From contig JAFLUV010000053.1 of NCBI GenBank assembly GCA_022508635.1, forward strand, positions 2,687 to 12,832: 10,146 bases of DNA, given 5' to 3'. The notes below the pieces were generated by a model. The model was not told the DNA's origin. It saw only the letters and a list, made by a program, of their open reading frames with translations, and did not search any database. Both the position numbers and the translations under genes were made by a program. Shown here in pieces: positions 1 to 6,906 of this stretch. Every line of letters begins with the position of its first letter. Within the stretch, counting starts at the first letter, position 1. Origin of the DNA: Prevotellaceae bacterium. Lineage in GTDB: Bacteria; Bacteroidota; Bacteroidia; Bacteroidales; Bacteroidaceae.

Positions 1-786
1 ACGTACTGGTTCCGTCGTCCTTTCTATGTTGAGAATCCTTCAACGATTGCTAAAGTAACCATAAAGGCTGTCCATGATGACGACTACGCCGTATTCATCA
101 ACGGCACAAAGGTACGCAATGCCACAGGATGGACAAACGGTCTTGGCTGGGAAACCATAGACGTAGACCCCGAACTGCTCGTTGAAGGCGAGAACATTAT
201 TGCCATCTACATTGAGCAGAACCATGGTGGTGCATACTGCGACTTCAGCCTTGAAGCTCAGATTGCTGCTCCCGTCACAGTTACCGATGCCGGCTATGCA
301 ACATTCGTTGCTCCCTTCGACGTTGACTTTACTGGCAGTGGCGTAACTGCTAACGCTGCAACCTTCGATGGCAAAAATGTTCAGCTCGCTCCCGTTACCA
401 CCGTTCCTGCCGGAACTGCAGTTGTCGTTAAGGCAGAAGAAGGTACATACGATATACCTGCAACCACCGATGCAAGTCTCGGTACAGAGAATGAGCTTCT
501 TGTTTCTGACGGCGTTATAACCGACGGAACCCAGTATATCCTTGCAAACGAAAAAGAGGGTGTCGGCTTCTACAAGGCAAGCGGCACTATTCCCGAAGGC
601 AAGGGCTACCTCGTTATCGGCGCACCTGTCAAGAGCTTCTATGGCTTCGATGCTGACGACGCTACAGGTATCAAGGACATTGACCTCGCGGACGAGAATG
701 CTCCCGTTTACAACCTCGCAGGTCAGCGCCTTGACAAAGCACAGAAGGGTGTGAACATCATAGGTGGCAAGAAGATTCTGAAGTAA
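1..786 (+). CDS. C-terminal part of a large secreted, probable carbohydrate-binding protein (5' end outside window)
   Basis: The reading frame is open from base 1 to TAA at 784-786 and gives 261 residues with no start, so the gene begins upstream. Residues 1-88 look like a galactose-binding-type beta-sandwich of the kind attached to glycoside hydrolases: YWFRRPFYV, then DDDYAVFING, then GENIIAIYIEQNHGGAY. Residues about 93-215 form a second beta-rich module (YATFVAPFDV, PAGTAVVVKAEEGTYDIP, GKGYLVI) often seen near the ends of Prevotella extracellular proteins. The last 25 or so residues (VYNLAGQRLDKAQKG, then GGKKILK) match the tail shared by many secreted Bacteroidales proteins and resemble a shortened type IX secretion sorting domain; a role in export or anchoring is inferred. 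The catalytic or main domain is not in view, so the enzyme class cannot be named. The frame is intact and a long hairpin follows 12 bp after the stop. Confidence 0.85.
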   Translation, partial: TYWFRRPFYVENPSTIAKVTIKAVHDDDYAVFINGTKVRNATGWTNGLGWETIDVDPELLVEGENIIAIYIEQNHGGAYCDFSLEAQIAAPVTVTDAGYATFVAPFDVDFTGSGVTANAATFDGKNVQLAPVTTVPAGTAVVVKAEEGTYDIPATTDASLGTENELLVSDGVITDGTQYILANEKEGVGFYKASGTIPEGKGYLVIGAPVKSFYGFDADDATGIKDIDLADENAPVYNLAGQRLDKAQKGVNIIGGKKILK

Positions 787-798
787 CACAAACAATCT

Positions 799-841
799 CT
801 TCCTTTCCTCCTTCCCCGCTAAAGGGAAGGAGGGAAGAAAG
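799..841 (+). terminator. Long CT/GA-rich hairpin after the secreted-protein gene
   Basis: The arms 799-816 and 824-841 pair over 18 positions with one mismatch (802/838) and one G-U pair (806/834), around a 7-base loop. It starts 12 bp after the stop at 786. No T-run follows on the plus strand, so it is not a textbook intrinsic terminator. It may end transcription, protect the 3' end of the upstream mRNA, or separate that gene from the peptide gene at 892. Confidence 0.5.
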
Positions 842-891
842 TAGAAAAGTTAAATGAACAAATCATAAACAACTATAATACACAGTAAATT

Positions 892-1047
892 ATGAAGAAA
901 TATATTTGTCCAGCCATTGAGATTAACGAGGCACAAATGACTAATATGCTTGCAGAGAGTTTGATTATCAGTGATACGACCGTTGACGGTGAAAATGCAC
1001 TGACCAAGGAAGATGACAGCTGGCAGATCTGGAACGACGAAGAATAA
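892..1047 (+). CDS. Small acidic peptide of the Bacteroidales MKKYI-type family, function unknown
   Basis: ATG at 892 to TAA at 1045-1047 gives 51 residues. The N-terminal part begins MKKYICPAIEI and is followed by a short segment ending NMLAESL. The C-terminal half is acidic, with about nine Asp/Glu, and ends SWQIWNDEE. Many short Bacteroidales proteins have the same layout: MKK plus an aromatic residue, then a Pro-x-Ile-Glu segment, then an L-L/M-A-x-S motif around residues 19-23 and an acidic, Gly/Asp-rich tail. That recognition is from memory. There is no signal peptide, membrane segment or cysteine pattern; the single Cys is residue 6. The gene sits between two hairpins (799-841 and 1089-1121), and no Bacteroidetes-type promoter is evident directly upstream, so it may be read through from the preceding gene. 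The function is unknown. A precursor or signalling peptide is possible but unsupported here. Confidence 0.7.
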   Translation: MKKYICPAIEINEAQMTNMLAESLIISDTTVDGENALTKEDDSWQIWNDEE

Positions 1048-1088
1048 GGAAATACCAATCCTCTTTTTGGAAATGGTTTAACATTGAT

Positions 1089-1125
1089 CAGGAGGTAAAC
1101 CCCATAGGTGTTTACCTCCTGTTTC
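1089..1125 (+). terminator. Terminator hairpin after the small peptide gene
   Basis: A perfect 12-bp inverted repeat, CAGGAGGTAAAC (1089-1100) and GTTTACCTCCTG (1110-1121), has a 9-base loop and is followed by TTTCGT. It lies 41 bp after the peptide stop and upstream of the next promoter, which fits a rho-independent terminator separating the two units. The T-run is short. Confidence 0.75.
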
Positions 1126-1127
1126 GT

Positions 1128-1156
1128 AATATCTGATATTCTGAAAGTATCTGAAA
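1128..1156. promoter_or_regulatory. Palindrome and repeated TCTGA motifs upstream of the promoter
   Basis: Bases 1128-1140 form a perfect 13-base palindrome (AATATC-T-GATATT). TCTGA occurs at 1132, 1140 and 1150, the last two extended to TCTGAAA. The cluster ends 13 bp before the -33 box at 1170, a position suited to an activator or repressor. No known regulator consensus is recognised, and the run is short enough to be chance. Confidence 0.25.
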
Positions 1157-1169
1157 CAAGCATGCAATT

Positions 1170-1200
1170 TTTGCAATGTAAACATTATTTCGTACCTTTG
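1170..1200 (+). promoter_or_regulatory. Bacteroidetes-type promoter for the fusion gene and ATP-grasp gene
   Basis: The -33 box TTTG (1170-1173) is separated by 19 bp from the -7 box TACCTTTG (1193-1200), matching the Bacteroidetes primary sigma factor consensus TTTG-N19-21-TANNTTTG. Transcription should begin a few bases after 1200, leaving an A/C/T-rich leader of about 35 nt before the ATG at 1242. That leader has no strong Shine-Dalgarno sequence, which is usual in this phylum. Confidence 0.8.
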
Positions 1201-1241
1201 CAGGATAAAGTTCCTCAACCATCAATTTTCAACCCTCAACT

Positions 1242-4200
1242 ATGAATTGTGTTGATTGCTTCATCCCCTGGCAGAGTAACGAACAAGCACAGGGAACCAT
1301 CGAGAACCTGAAGGCAGAGCCACAAGTGAACGGCATACACTTGATGCGCGACAGAAGCACAGGCGACACACGCACTATCCGCTATATCGCTGAAATCGCC
1401 ACAGCTCCCTATACATTATTATATAATAAGTACGACACTCTGCAGCTCGGATATCATGCCCTCACACGTCTGCTCACCATCGCCGAAGACAGCCAAGCGC
1501 TGATGATTTATGCGGATCATTACAAACAGACCCCCTCGGATCCTGCTTCCCCTGTCATAGCAACACCCCTCATAGACTACCAGATCGGATCCGTCCGTGA
1601 TGACTTCCAGATGGGATCGCTCCTCCTGTTCCGCACGGAGGTGCTAAAAGAGTATGTCCGACAAGAGAATCTGCACAGATACCAATATGCCGCACTCTAC
1701 GACCTGCGCCTATTCATTAGCCGGAAGCAACTACCGTTACACGTAGATGAGTTTCTTTATACCGAGGTGGAACACGACACACGCCTAAGCGGAGAGAAAC
1801 AGTTCGACTATGTTGACCCACGCAATCGTGCCAGACAAGTGGAGATGGAGCGGGCCTGCACCCGGCATCTGCGTGCCTTAAACGCCTACCTGCATGGCAA
1901 TGAGTACAACGAGGTGAACTTCTCGGAACCAAAAATCGACAAGCACGGAGATGAAGAGGGAGAATTTGCAGTAGAGGCATCGGTCATTATTCCTGTCCGC
2001 AATCGAGAGCGCACCATTCGCGATGCTATCCGTAGTGTCCTGAGTCAGCAGACGACATTCCCCTTCAATATGATCGTGGTCGACAATGGCAGTACAGACG
2101 GTACGACGGAAGCTATCGATGAATTCAAGGACAACGAACGCGTCATTCACGTCATTCCTGACCGCAATGATTTAGGCATCGGCGGTTGTTGGAACCTGGC
2201 TGTACATCACCCAATGGTGGGTCGCTTCGTAGTACAGCTCGACAGCGATGACATGTACAGTTCCCCACAGACCCTGCAACGCATGGTGGACGCCTTTTAT
2301 GCTGAAGGTGCGGCAATGGTCATCGGTTCCTACCGCATGTGTGATTTCCAACTGAACACTCTGCCGCCCGGACTCATTGATCACCGCGAATGGACACAAC
2401 AAAACGGACGCAACAATGCCCTGCGCATCAATGGGCTCGGAGCTCCACGTGCCTTCTTCACGCCAATCCTACGTAAATTGCAAATCCCCAATACCAGCTA
2501 TGGTGAAGATTATGCCTTAGGGTTGATGATAAGCCGACGCTATCGCATAGCACGTATTTACGACGAATTATATCTCTGCAGACGTTGGGAAGGCAATAGT
2601 GACGCGGCACTGAGCCAAGATAAAATCAACCGCAACAACTCTTATAAGGATCACTTGCGCACGCTTGAAATCAAAGCACGCCAGCAACTCAACCTGCTTT
2701 GGCAACATAAAGTAACAGCTGAGGAGATAGATGACTTCTTCCAAAAAGAGCTACAGGAGTGGCAAGAGGCCAGCGAACGCTACAAGGCTTTAGAGGAACA
2801 GGTACAGACTAAAGAGTTGCATTCAGGCGATATAAGTTTTACAGCCCAATGGAACCCGGCACGCATCGTCAGCACAGGCGCAGCAATCGACAAGGAGAGC
2901 ATCAGCAAACGCCCCTGTTTTCTCTGCGACAACAACCGTCCGCATGAGCAGCACGCACTCATGACGGAGAAACATTATCAGATACTGGTCAATCCCTATC
3001 CTATCCTGCCTCAACACTTCACCATACCTATGCGTCGACACACGCCGCAAAGCATCTATAGCAGTTTCGGCACCCTGCGTCGCATGGCATGGGAAATGTT
3101 GCATCATATCGTCTTCTACAATGGTCCACTCTGTGGAGCTTCCTGTCCCGACCACATGCACTTGCAGGCAGGTAGCCGAGGCATCGTACCCTTGGAACGC
3201 GATTGGTCGATGTACGAGAACAGGCTACGTAAGATCTATCCCTTAACAGGCGAACAGACGGCATCAATGGAGGAGGCAGGCAATGTGGGCAACCGATGTG
3301 GCCTTTATTTTCTAGAAGGATATGCCTGTCCCGTTTTCGTCATCCGCAGTATGCCGACTGAAAGCGACAGCATCCTTTGCCAACGCGTTTACAAAGCTCT
3401 CCCCATAGCAGACGGAGAGACAGAGCCGCGACTGAACATCGTTTGCTGGCGACAGGAAGGCACTTCAAGCCGGCCTGATGAAATCGTAACTCTCATCTTC
3501 CCGCGCAGCAAGCACCGCCCCGACTGTTATTACGCCACAGGCAAAGAACAGCTCATGATAAGTCCCGGAGCACTTGACATGTGTGGACTCTTTATTACAC
3601 CTCGCGAACAAGACTTCAAGACATTGACGGCAGAAAGAGCAGCTGCCATCCTTAAGGAAATCACTCTGAGCGAGGAAGAAGTACTGCCTATCATAAAGAA
3701 TCTCACGGACTCCCCAAAGGAGGAGAGCAAAGATTCAGAATCAAAAGATACCTTATTCAGGGAAGACTTGGCAGAGAGCGTCTCCGTCGGCATAATGAAA
3801 GATACATCCTTACGCTTTTGTATAAATGGTACATACCATGCAAAAGGTATTGAGGTAAGCGGTGAACAAACCGTTGTATATACCGAAGGGGGTATCTGTT
3901 GGCAGAATAACGTTTATCAGGAGTTGACGTTCATAGGTAAGGAGTCTTTTACCCTGCATGGTGTCACCATTGGACAACGTTTCCATTGGGAACGTCAGGA
4001 GTCACAGACCTTCAGCGGCATCCTAAAGTTTGTGGTTGACGAAGACCAAATCGTTGCTATTAATATATTGCCCGTAGAGGACTACTTAGAAAGCGTTATC
4101 AGCAGTGAAATGAAGAGCACTTGTTCGCTGGAGTTCCTGAAAGCAGCCGCAGTCATCAGCCGCAGTTGGCTATATGCTCAGATGCAACATCGGAAAGAGC

Positions 4201-5009
4201 ATGCCAAACAGTCTGCACCTTTCTTTTCCTTTATCAAGAACGAGGGTGAAAACATCCGCTGGTACGACCGTGAGGATCACACCATTTTCGATGTCTGTGC
4301 CGATGATCATTGCCAGCGCTATCAGGGCATCACCCATACAGGCAATCCGCAGGTAGCAGAAGCCGTCAGCGCCACTTGCGGACAAGTGCTCATGTACGAC
4401 GGACACATTTGTGACACACGCTTCGGCAAGTGTTGTGGCGGTCGCACCAATGAATTCCAATACTGCTGGGATAATATTCAAGTTCCCTATCTACGCTCCG
4501 TAAATGATCCATTCTGCAAAACTCACGATAAAAAGATTCTCCGACAGGTGCTCAATGACTATGATTTTGAAACGCAAGATTTTTATGAGTGGACGGAAGA
4601 ACTTTCTCAACACCAGGCTCATAACCTCATCACGGAGCATCTAAAGATGGATCTTGGGTCAATCCTTGCACTGGAAATCATAGAGAAAGGACCTGGCGGA
4701 CACATCAGCAAGCTACGCGTCGTAGGCAAAGAGAAAAGCCTCATCATCGGCAAAGAATTAGAGATACGTCGTATGCTCAGCACTTCGCACTTGAAGAGCA
4801 GCGCCTTCACTATTGAAACGAAAAACATTCACGACGGCATACCTGGCAGTTTTGTCTTACACGGACACGGCTGGGGGCACGGCGTCGGACTGTGTCAGAT
4901 AGGAGCAGCCGTAATGGGAGAACAGGGCTACAACTATGAGCAGATACTCCAACACTATTATAAAGGAGCAAAAATTAGTCCAATAAGCAAAATACAGACC
5001 AACAAATGA
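1242..5009 (+). CDS. Four-module fusion: GT-A-like domain, GT2 glycosyltransferase, HIT/GalT-like (DUF4922-type) domain, SpoIID/LytB domain
   Basis: The protein has 1255 residues and four modules. Residues 1-220 look like a degenerate GT-A domain (MIYADHY at 88-94 in a DxD-like position, then QIGSVRDDFQMGSLLLFR). Residues 245-460 are a family 2 glycosyltransferase: ASVIIPVRNRERTI, VVDNGSTDGT at 279-288, the metal-binding DSDD at 334-337, the likely catalytic GED at 421-423, and RRW at 447-449. A helical, coiled-coil-like linker covers about 490-525. Residues 530-810 resemble GalT/GDP-sugar phosphorylases, with CFLC at 559-562, NPYPILPQH and the HxHxQ motif HMHLQ at 638-642, so nucleotidyl transfer or phosphorolysis is expected. 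A charged Ser/Lys/Glu linker (822-845) leads to a SpoIID/LytB domain (850-1245) with VEDYLESVISSEM, the likely catalytic Glu956, and GHGWGHGVGLCQIGA near the end. SpoIID proteins cleave peptidoglycan or stimulate amidases outside the cytoplasm, but no signal peptide or membrane segment is present. The physiological role is unknown. The gene overlaps the next one by 4 bp. Confidence 0.92.
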   Translation: MNCVDCFIPWQSNEQAQGTIENLKAEPQVNGIHLMRDRSTGDTRTIRYIAEIATAPYTLLYNKYDTLQLGYHALTRLLTIAEDSQALMIYADHYKQTPSDPASPVIATPLIDYQIGSVRDDFQMGSLLLFRTEVLKEYVRQENLHRYQYAALYDLRLFISRKQLPLHVDEFLYTEVEHDTRLSGEKQFDYVDPRNRARQVEMERACTRHLRALNAYLHGNEYNEVNFSEPKIDKHGDEEGEFAVEASVIIPVRNRERTIRDAIRSVLSQQTTFPFNMIVVDNGSTDGTTEAIDEFKDNERVIHVIPDRNDLGIGGCWNLAVHHPMVGRFVVQLDSDDMYSSPQTLQRMVDAFYAEGAAMVIGSYRMCDFQLNTLPPGLIDHREWTQQNGRNNALRINGLGAPRAFFTPILRKLQIPNTSYGEDYALGLMISRRYRIARIYDELYLCRRWEGNSDAALSQDKINRNNSYKDHLRTLEIKARQQLNLLWQHKVTAEEIDDFFQKELQEWQEASERYKALEEQVQTKELHSGDISFTAQWNPARIVSTGAAIDKESISKRPCFLCDNNRPHEQHALMTEKHYQILVNPYPILPQHFTIPMRRHTPQSIYSSFGTLRRMAWEMLHHIVFYNGPLCGASCPDHMHLQAGSRGIVPLERDWSMYENRLRKIYPLTGEQTASMEEAGNVGNRCGLYFLEGYACPVFVIRSMPTESDSILCQRVYKALPIADGETEPRLNIVCWRQEGTSSRPDEIVTLIFPRSKHRPDCYYATGKEQLMISPGALDMCGLFITPREQDFKTLTAERAAAILKEITLSEEEVLPIIKNLTDSPKEESKDSESKDTLFREDLAESVSVGIMKDTSLRFCINGTYHAKGIEVSGEQTVVYTEGGICWQNNVYQELTFIGKESFTLHGVTIGQRFHWERQESQTFSGILKFVVDEDQIVAINILPVEDYLESVISSEMKSTCSLEFLKAAAVISRSWLYAQMQHRKEHAKQSAPFFSFIKNEGENIRWYDREDHTIFDVCADDHCQRYQGITHTGNPQVAEAVSATCGQVLMYDGHICDTRFGKCCGGRTNEFQYCWDNIQVPYLRSVNDPFCKTHDKKILRQVLNDYDFETQDFYEWTEELSQHQAHNLITEHLKMDLGSILALEIIEKGPGGHISKLRVVGKEKSLIIGKELEIRRMLSTSHLKSSAFTIETKNIHDGIPGSFVLHGHGWGHGVGLCQIGAAVMGEQGYNYEQILQHYYKGAKISPISKIQTNK

Positions 5010-5977
5010 CACTCTATATTTTCAATCCGGAGAATGACATGGCGCTGGCTGACGGGCATCCCGGTTACACACCACCTGCACAGATACAACAGATGCGACG
5101 CGAACTGTGGTGGCTTCCCGAATGGTGGGCAGAAGAGGGCGATATCGTCTGGAATGGTGAAGACCATTTATCACTACCTCCCAACACACATATTGAGCCT
5201 TGGGGATGGAGTCCTGCACTCCGGCATCAACTTAACGTGGCAGGCGTTCAAGAATCCCTTTTACCTTCTGGAGAAGAGATAGATCAGATCCGGCAACTCT
5301 CCCATCGACGCACTGCGGTCACCTGCCTCCAAGAGCTTCGTGAACAAATATCCTTAGATGGACATTTTGCAGGAAATACTACGCTTTGCCAAAGCATTGA
5401 GGAAGTAAAAGAAGCTATAAACAAATGCGGTGAAGCGATTCTGAAATCACCCTGGAGCAGTAGCGGAAGAGGCATAAAGCACCTCTCCTGCAACCGTCTA
5501 AGCGAAGGAGATGAGGGCTGGATTCAACGTATCCTGCGCCAGCAAGGCAGTATCGTTGTAGAGCAATTCCTACACAAAGTGGCTGACTTCGCGTTAGAGT
5601 TCCGACTTGATGGCAAGGGTGGTGTTGAGTATTGTGGCCTGTCCCTCTTTTACACAAATGAACAAGGTGCCTACCTTGGCAACTGGGTGGCACCTGAAGG
5701 ACAGAAATTAGCATGGCTGGCAGGGTATATACCTTTGCCATGTCTCCAAGAGATACGGCGTTGGTGGGAAGAACGCCTGAAAAAAATCTGCTACAAAGGT
5801 CCTGTTGGTATTGACATGATGCTTGCTCAAGAAGGCATTTGCCCGTGTATAGAGATAAACTGGCGTATGACAATGGGGCTTATCTCCTGCATGGCGGCTG
5901 GACAGGGGCGCTACGGACGCATGGTGGTGGAATACATATATGGACATTATTCTGCAGAAATCGAGCCCTTTGGTTAA
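5006..5977 (+). CDS. ATP-grasp-like protein, putative ligase coupled to the fusion gene
   Basis: The product has 323 residues. The ATG lies in the ATGA overlap with the preceding stop, so translation is probably coupled. The N-terminal 100 residues (YIFNPENDMALADG, many Trp) are not recognised. The C-terminal two thirds carry an ATP-grasp pattern: a Lys followed by a Ser/Gly-rich loop (KSPWSSSGRG, 147-156), the hinge-like VVEQF at 184-188, and the metal-ligand set Asp270, Glu283 and Asn285 in GPVGID and CIEINWRMTMG. ATP-grasp enzymes join a carboxylate to an amine, thiol or similar nucleophile through an acyl-phosphate. The substrate here is unknown, but the coupling suggests it acts on the same molecule or pathway as the fusion protein. 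There is no export signal, so it is predicted to be cytoplasmic. The ATP-grasp assignment rests on motifs only. Confidence 0.88.
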   Translation: MTLYIFNPENDMALADGHPGYTPPAQIQQMRRELWWLPEWWAEEGDIVWNGEDHLSLPPNTHIEPWGWSPALRHQLNVAGVQESLLPSGEEIDQIRQLSHRRTAVTCLQELREQISLDGHFAGNTTLCQSIEEVKEAINKCGEAILKSPWSSSGRGIKHLSCNRLSEGDEGWIQRILRQQGSIVVEQFLHKVADFALEFRLDGKGGVEYCGLSLFYTNEQGAYLGNWVAPEGQKLAWLAGYIPLPCLQEIRRWWEERLKKICYKGPVGIDMMLAQEGICPCIEINWRMTMGLISCMAAGQGRYGRMVVEYIYGHYSAEIEPFG

Positions 5978-6045
5978 ACCAAGCAAGCATTGTAGGCATC
6001 GTAATTGCATTTTATACTCAATAACGGAAAATCAAAGTTTATTTC

Positions 6046-6077
6046 CTTGCACCATTCGCTATTATTTCCTACCTTTG
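6046..6077 (+). promoter_or_regulatory. Bacteroidetes-type promoter for the pyrE operon
   Basis: A -33-like CTTG (6046-6049) lies 20 bp before a perfect -7 box TACCTTTG (6070-6077). The start ATG of pyrE is at 6174, giving a leader of about 90 nt. The leader holds a small CCTTG/CAAGG inverted repeat (6102-6106/6116-6120) and ends in an A-rich stretch typical of Bacteroidetes ribosome entry. No PyrR-type or attenuator structure is clear. Confidence 0.7.
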
Positions 6078-6173
6078 TAACCACACTGCAAGTATGTAAA
6101 GCCTTGGCCTATAATCAAGGATGGCAGGGAAACACTTAAAAGTTGAAAACAAAAAAATTAAAATATAAAGAAT

Positions 6174-6803
6174 ATGAATTCTGTTGAATCAATCTTTGCA
6201 GCTAAGCTGCTCGAAGTAAAAGCCATCAAATTGCAACCAAGCAACCCCTTCACTTGGGCAAGCGGATGGAAAAGTCCTTTCTATTGCGACAACCGTAAAA
6301 CATTATCTTTCCCTGACCTTCGCACTTTTGTAAAGATAGAACTCACACGCCTCGTCATGGAGCAGTTCCCCGAGGCAGAAGGCATTGCTGGCGTTGCGAC
6401 AGGTGCTATTGCACAGGGTGCCTTAGTGGCGGATGCTCTCAGTCTGCCCTTTGCCTACGTTCGCAGCAAGCCCAAAGACCATGGTCTCACAAATCTTATT
6501 GAGGGTGAGCTGAAACCAGGCATGAAGGTGGCTGTCATAGAAGACCTCATCAGTACTGGTGGTAGCAGTCTCAAGGCTGTTGAGGCACTTAGAGAGGCAG
6601 GATGCGAAGTAGTCGGGATGGTTGCTTCCTACACTTACGGGTTCCCCGTTGCCGAAGAGGCTTTCCGCAAAGCTGACGTCAAGCTCGTCACCCTTACAAA
6701 CTACGAGGCTGTCGTAGCAGAAGCACTCAAGACTGGCTACATTAAAGAAGAAGACATTGCAACCCTCCACCAGTGGCGTAAAGACCCTGCGAACTGGGGA
6801 TAG
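6174..6803 (+). CDS. pyrE: Orotate phosphoribosyltransferase
   Basis: The 209-residue product catalyses orotate + PRPP to OMP + PPi, the fifth step of UMP synthesis, in the cytoplasm. The signature PRPP-binding loop is VAVIEDLISTGGSS at 119-132. The flexible catalytic loop YVRSKPKDHG (95-104) carries the Arg, Lys and His expected in this family and is followed by NLIEG. The N-terminal SGWKSPFYCDNRK segment is the orotate/PRPP region usual in PyrE. Length is normal for a single-domain PyrE, with no OMP decarboxylase fusion. It is the first gene after the promoter at 6046-6077. The next gene begins 103 bp downstream on the same strand without a clear promoter, so co-transcription with the SRPBCC gene and argH is likely. 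Confidence 0.97.
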   Translation: MNSVESIFAAKLLEVKAIKLQPSNPFTWASGWKSPFYCDNRKTLSFPDLRTFVKIELTRLVMEQFPEAEGIAGVATGAIAQGALVADALSLPFAYVRSKPKDHGLTNLIEGELKPGMKVAVIEDLISTGGSSLKAVEALREAGCEVVGMVASYTYGFPVAEEAFRKADVKLVTLTNYEAVVAEALKTGYIKEEDIATLHQWRKDPANWG

Positions 6804-6906
6804 CCTCAACACGACCTGCGCTTCCCAAATAAACGTATAAAGGTTGGCATGGTCTCTCCCACCTGATTAAATAGTTAAACGGTAAACGAATACGCAAAAC
6901 TAACAG

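Noticed and set aside
40..795. Long open frame on the minus strand opposite the secreted-protein gene
   Set aside because: Its product has no recognisable domain and is Cys/Val-rich in the way antisense translations often are. The plus-strand frame has clear domain motifs and Bacteroidales codon use.
871..882. TATAAT-like sequence before the small peptide gene
   Set aside because: Bacteroidetes primary promoters use TANNTTTG rather than TATAAT, and no TTTG -33 box lies at the right distance.
5970..5982. TTGGTTAAACCAA palindrome across the stop of the ATP-grasp-like gene
   Set aside because: A six-base stem with a one-base centre cannot form a normal hairpin, and no T-run follows, so it is not called a terminator.
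6841..6864. Imperfect inverted repeat between pyrE and the SRPBCC gene
   Set aside because: Only six pairs with an internal mismatch, a 10-base loop and no T-run; too weak to call a terminator or regulator.
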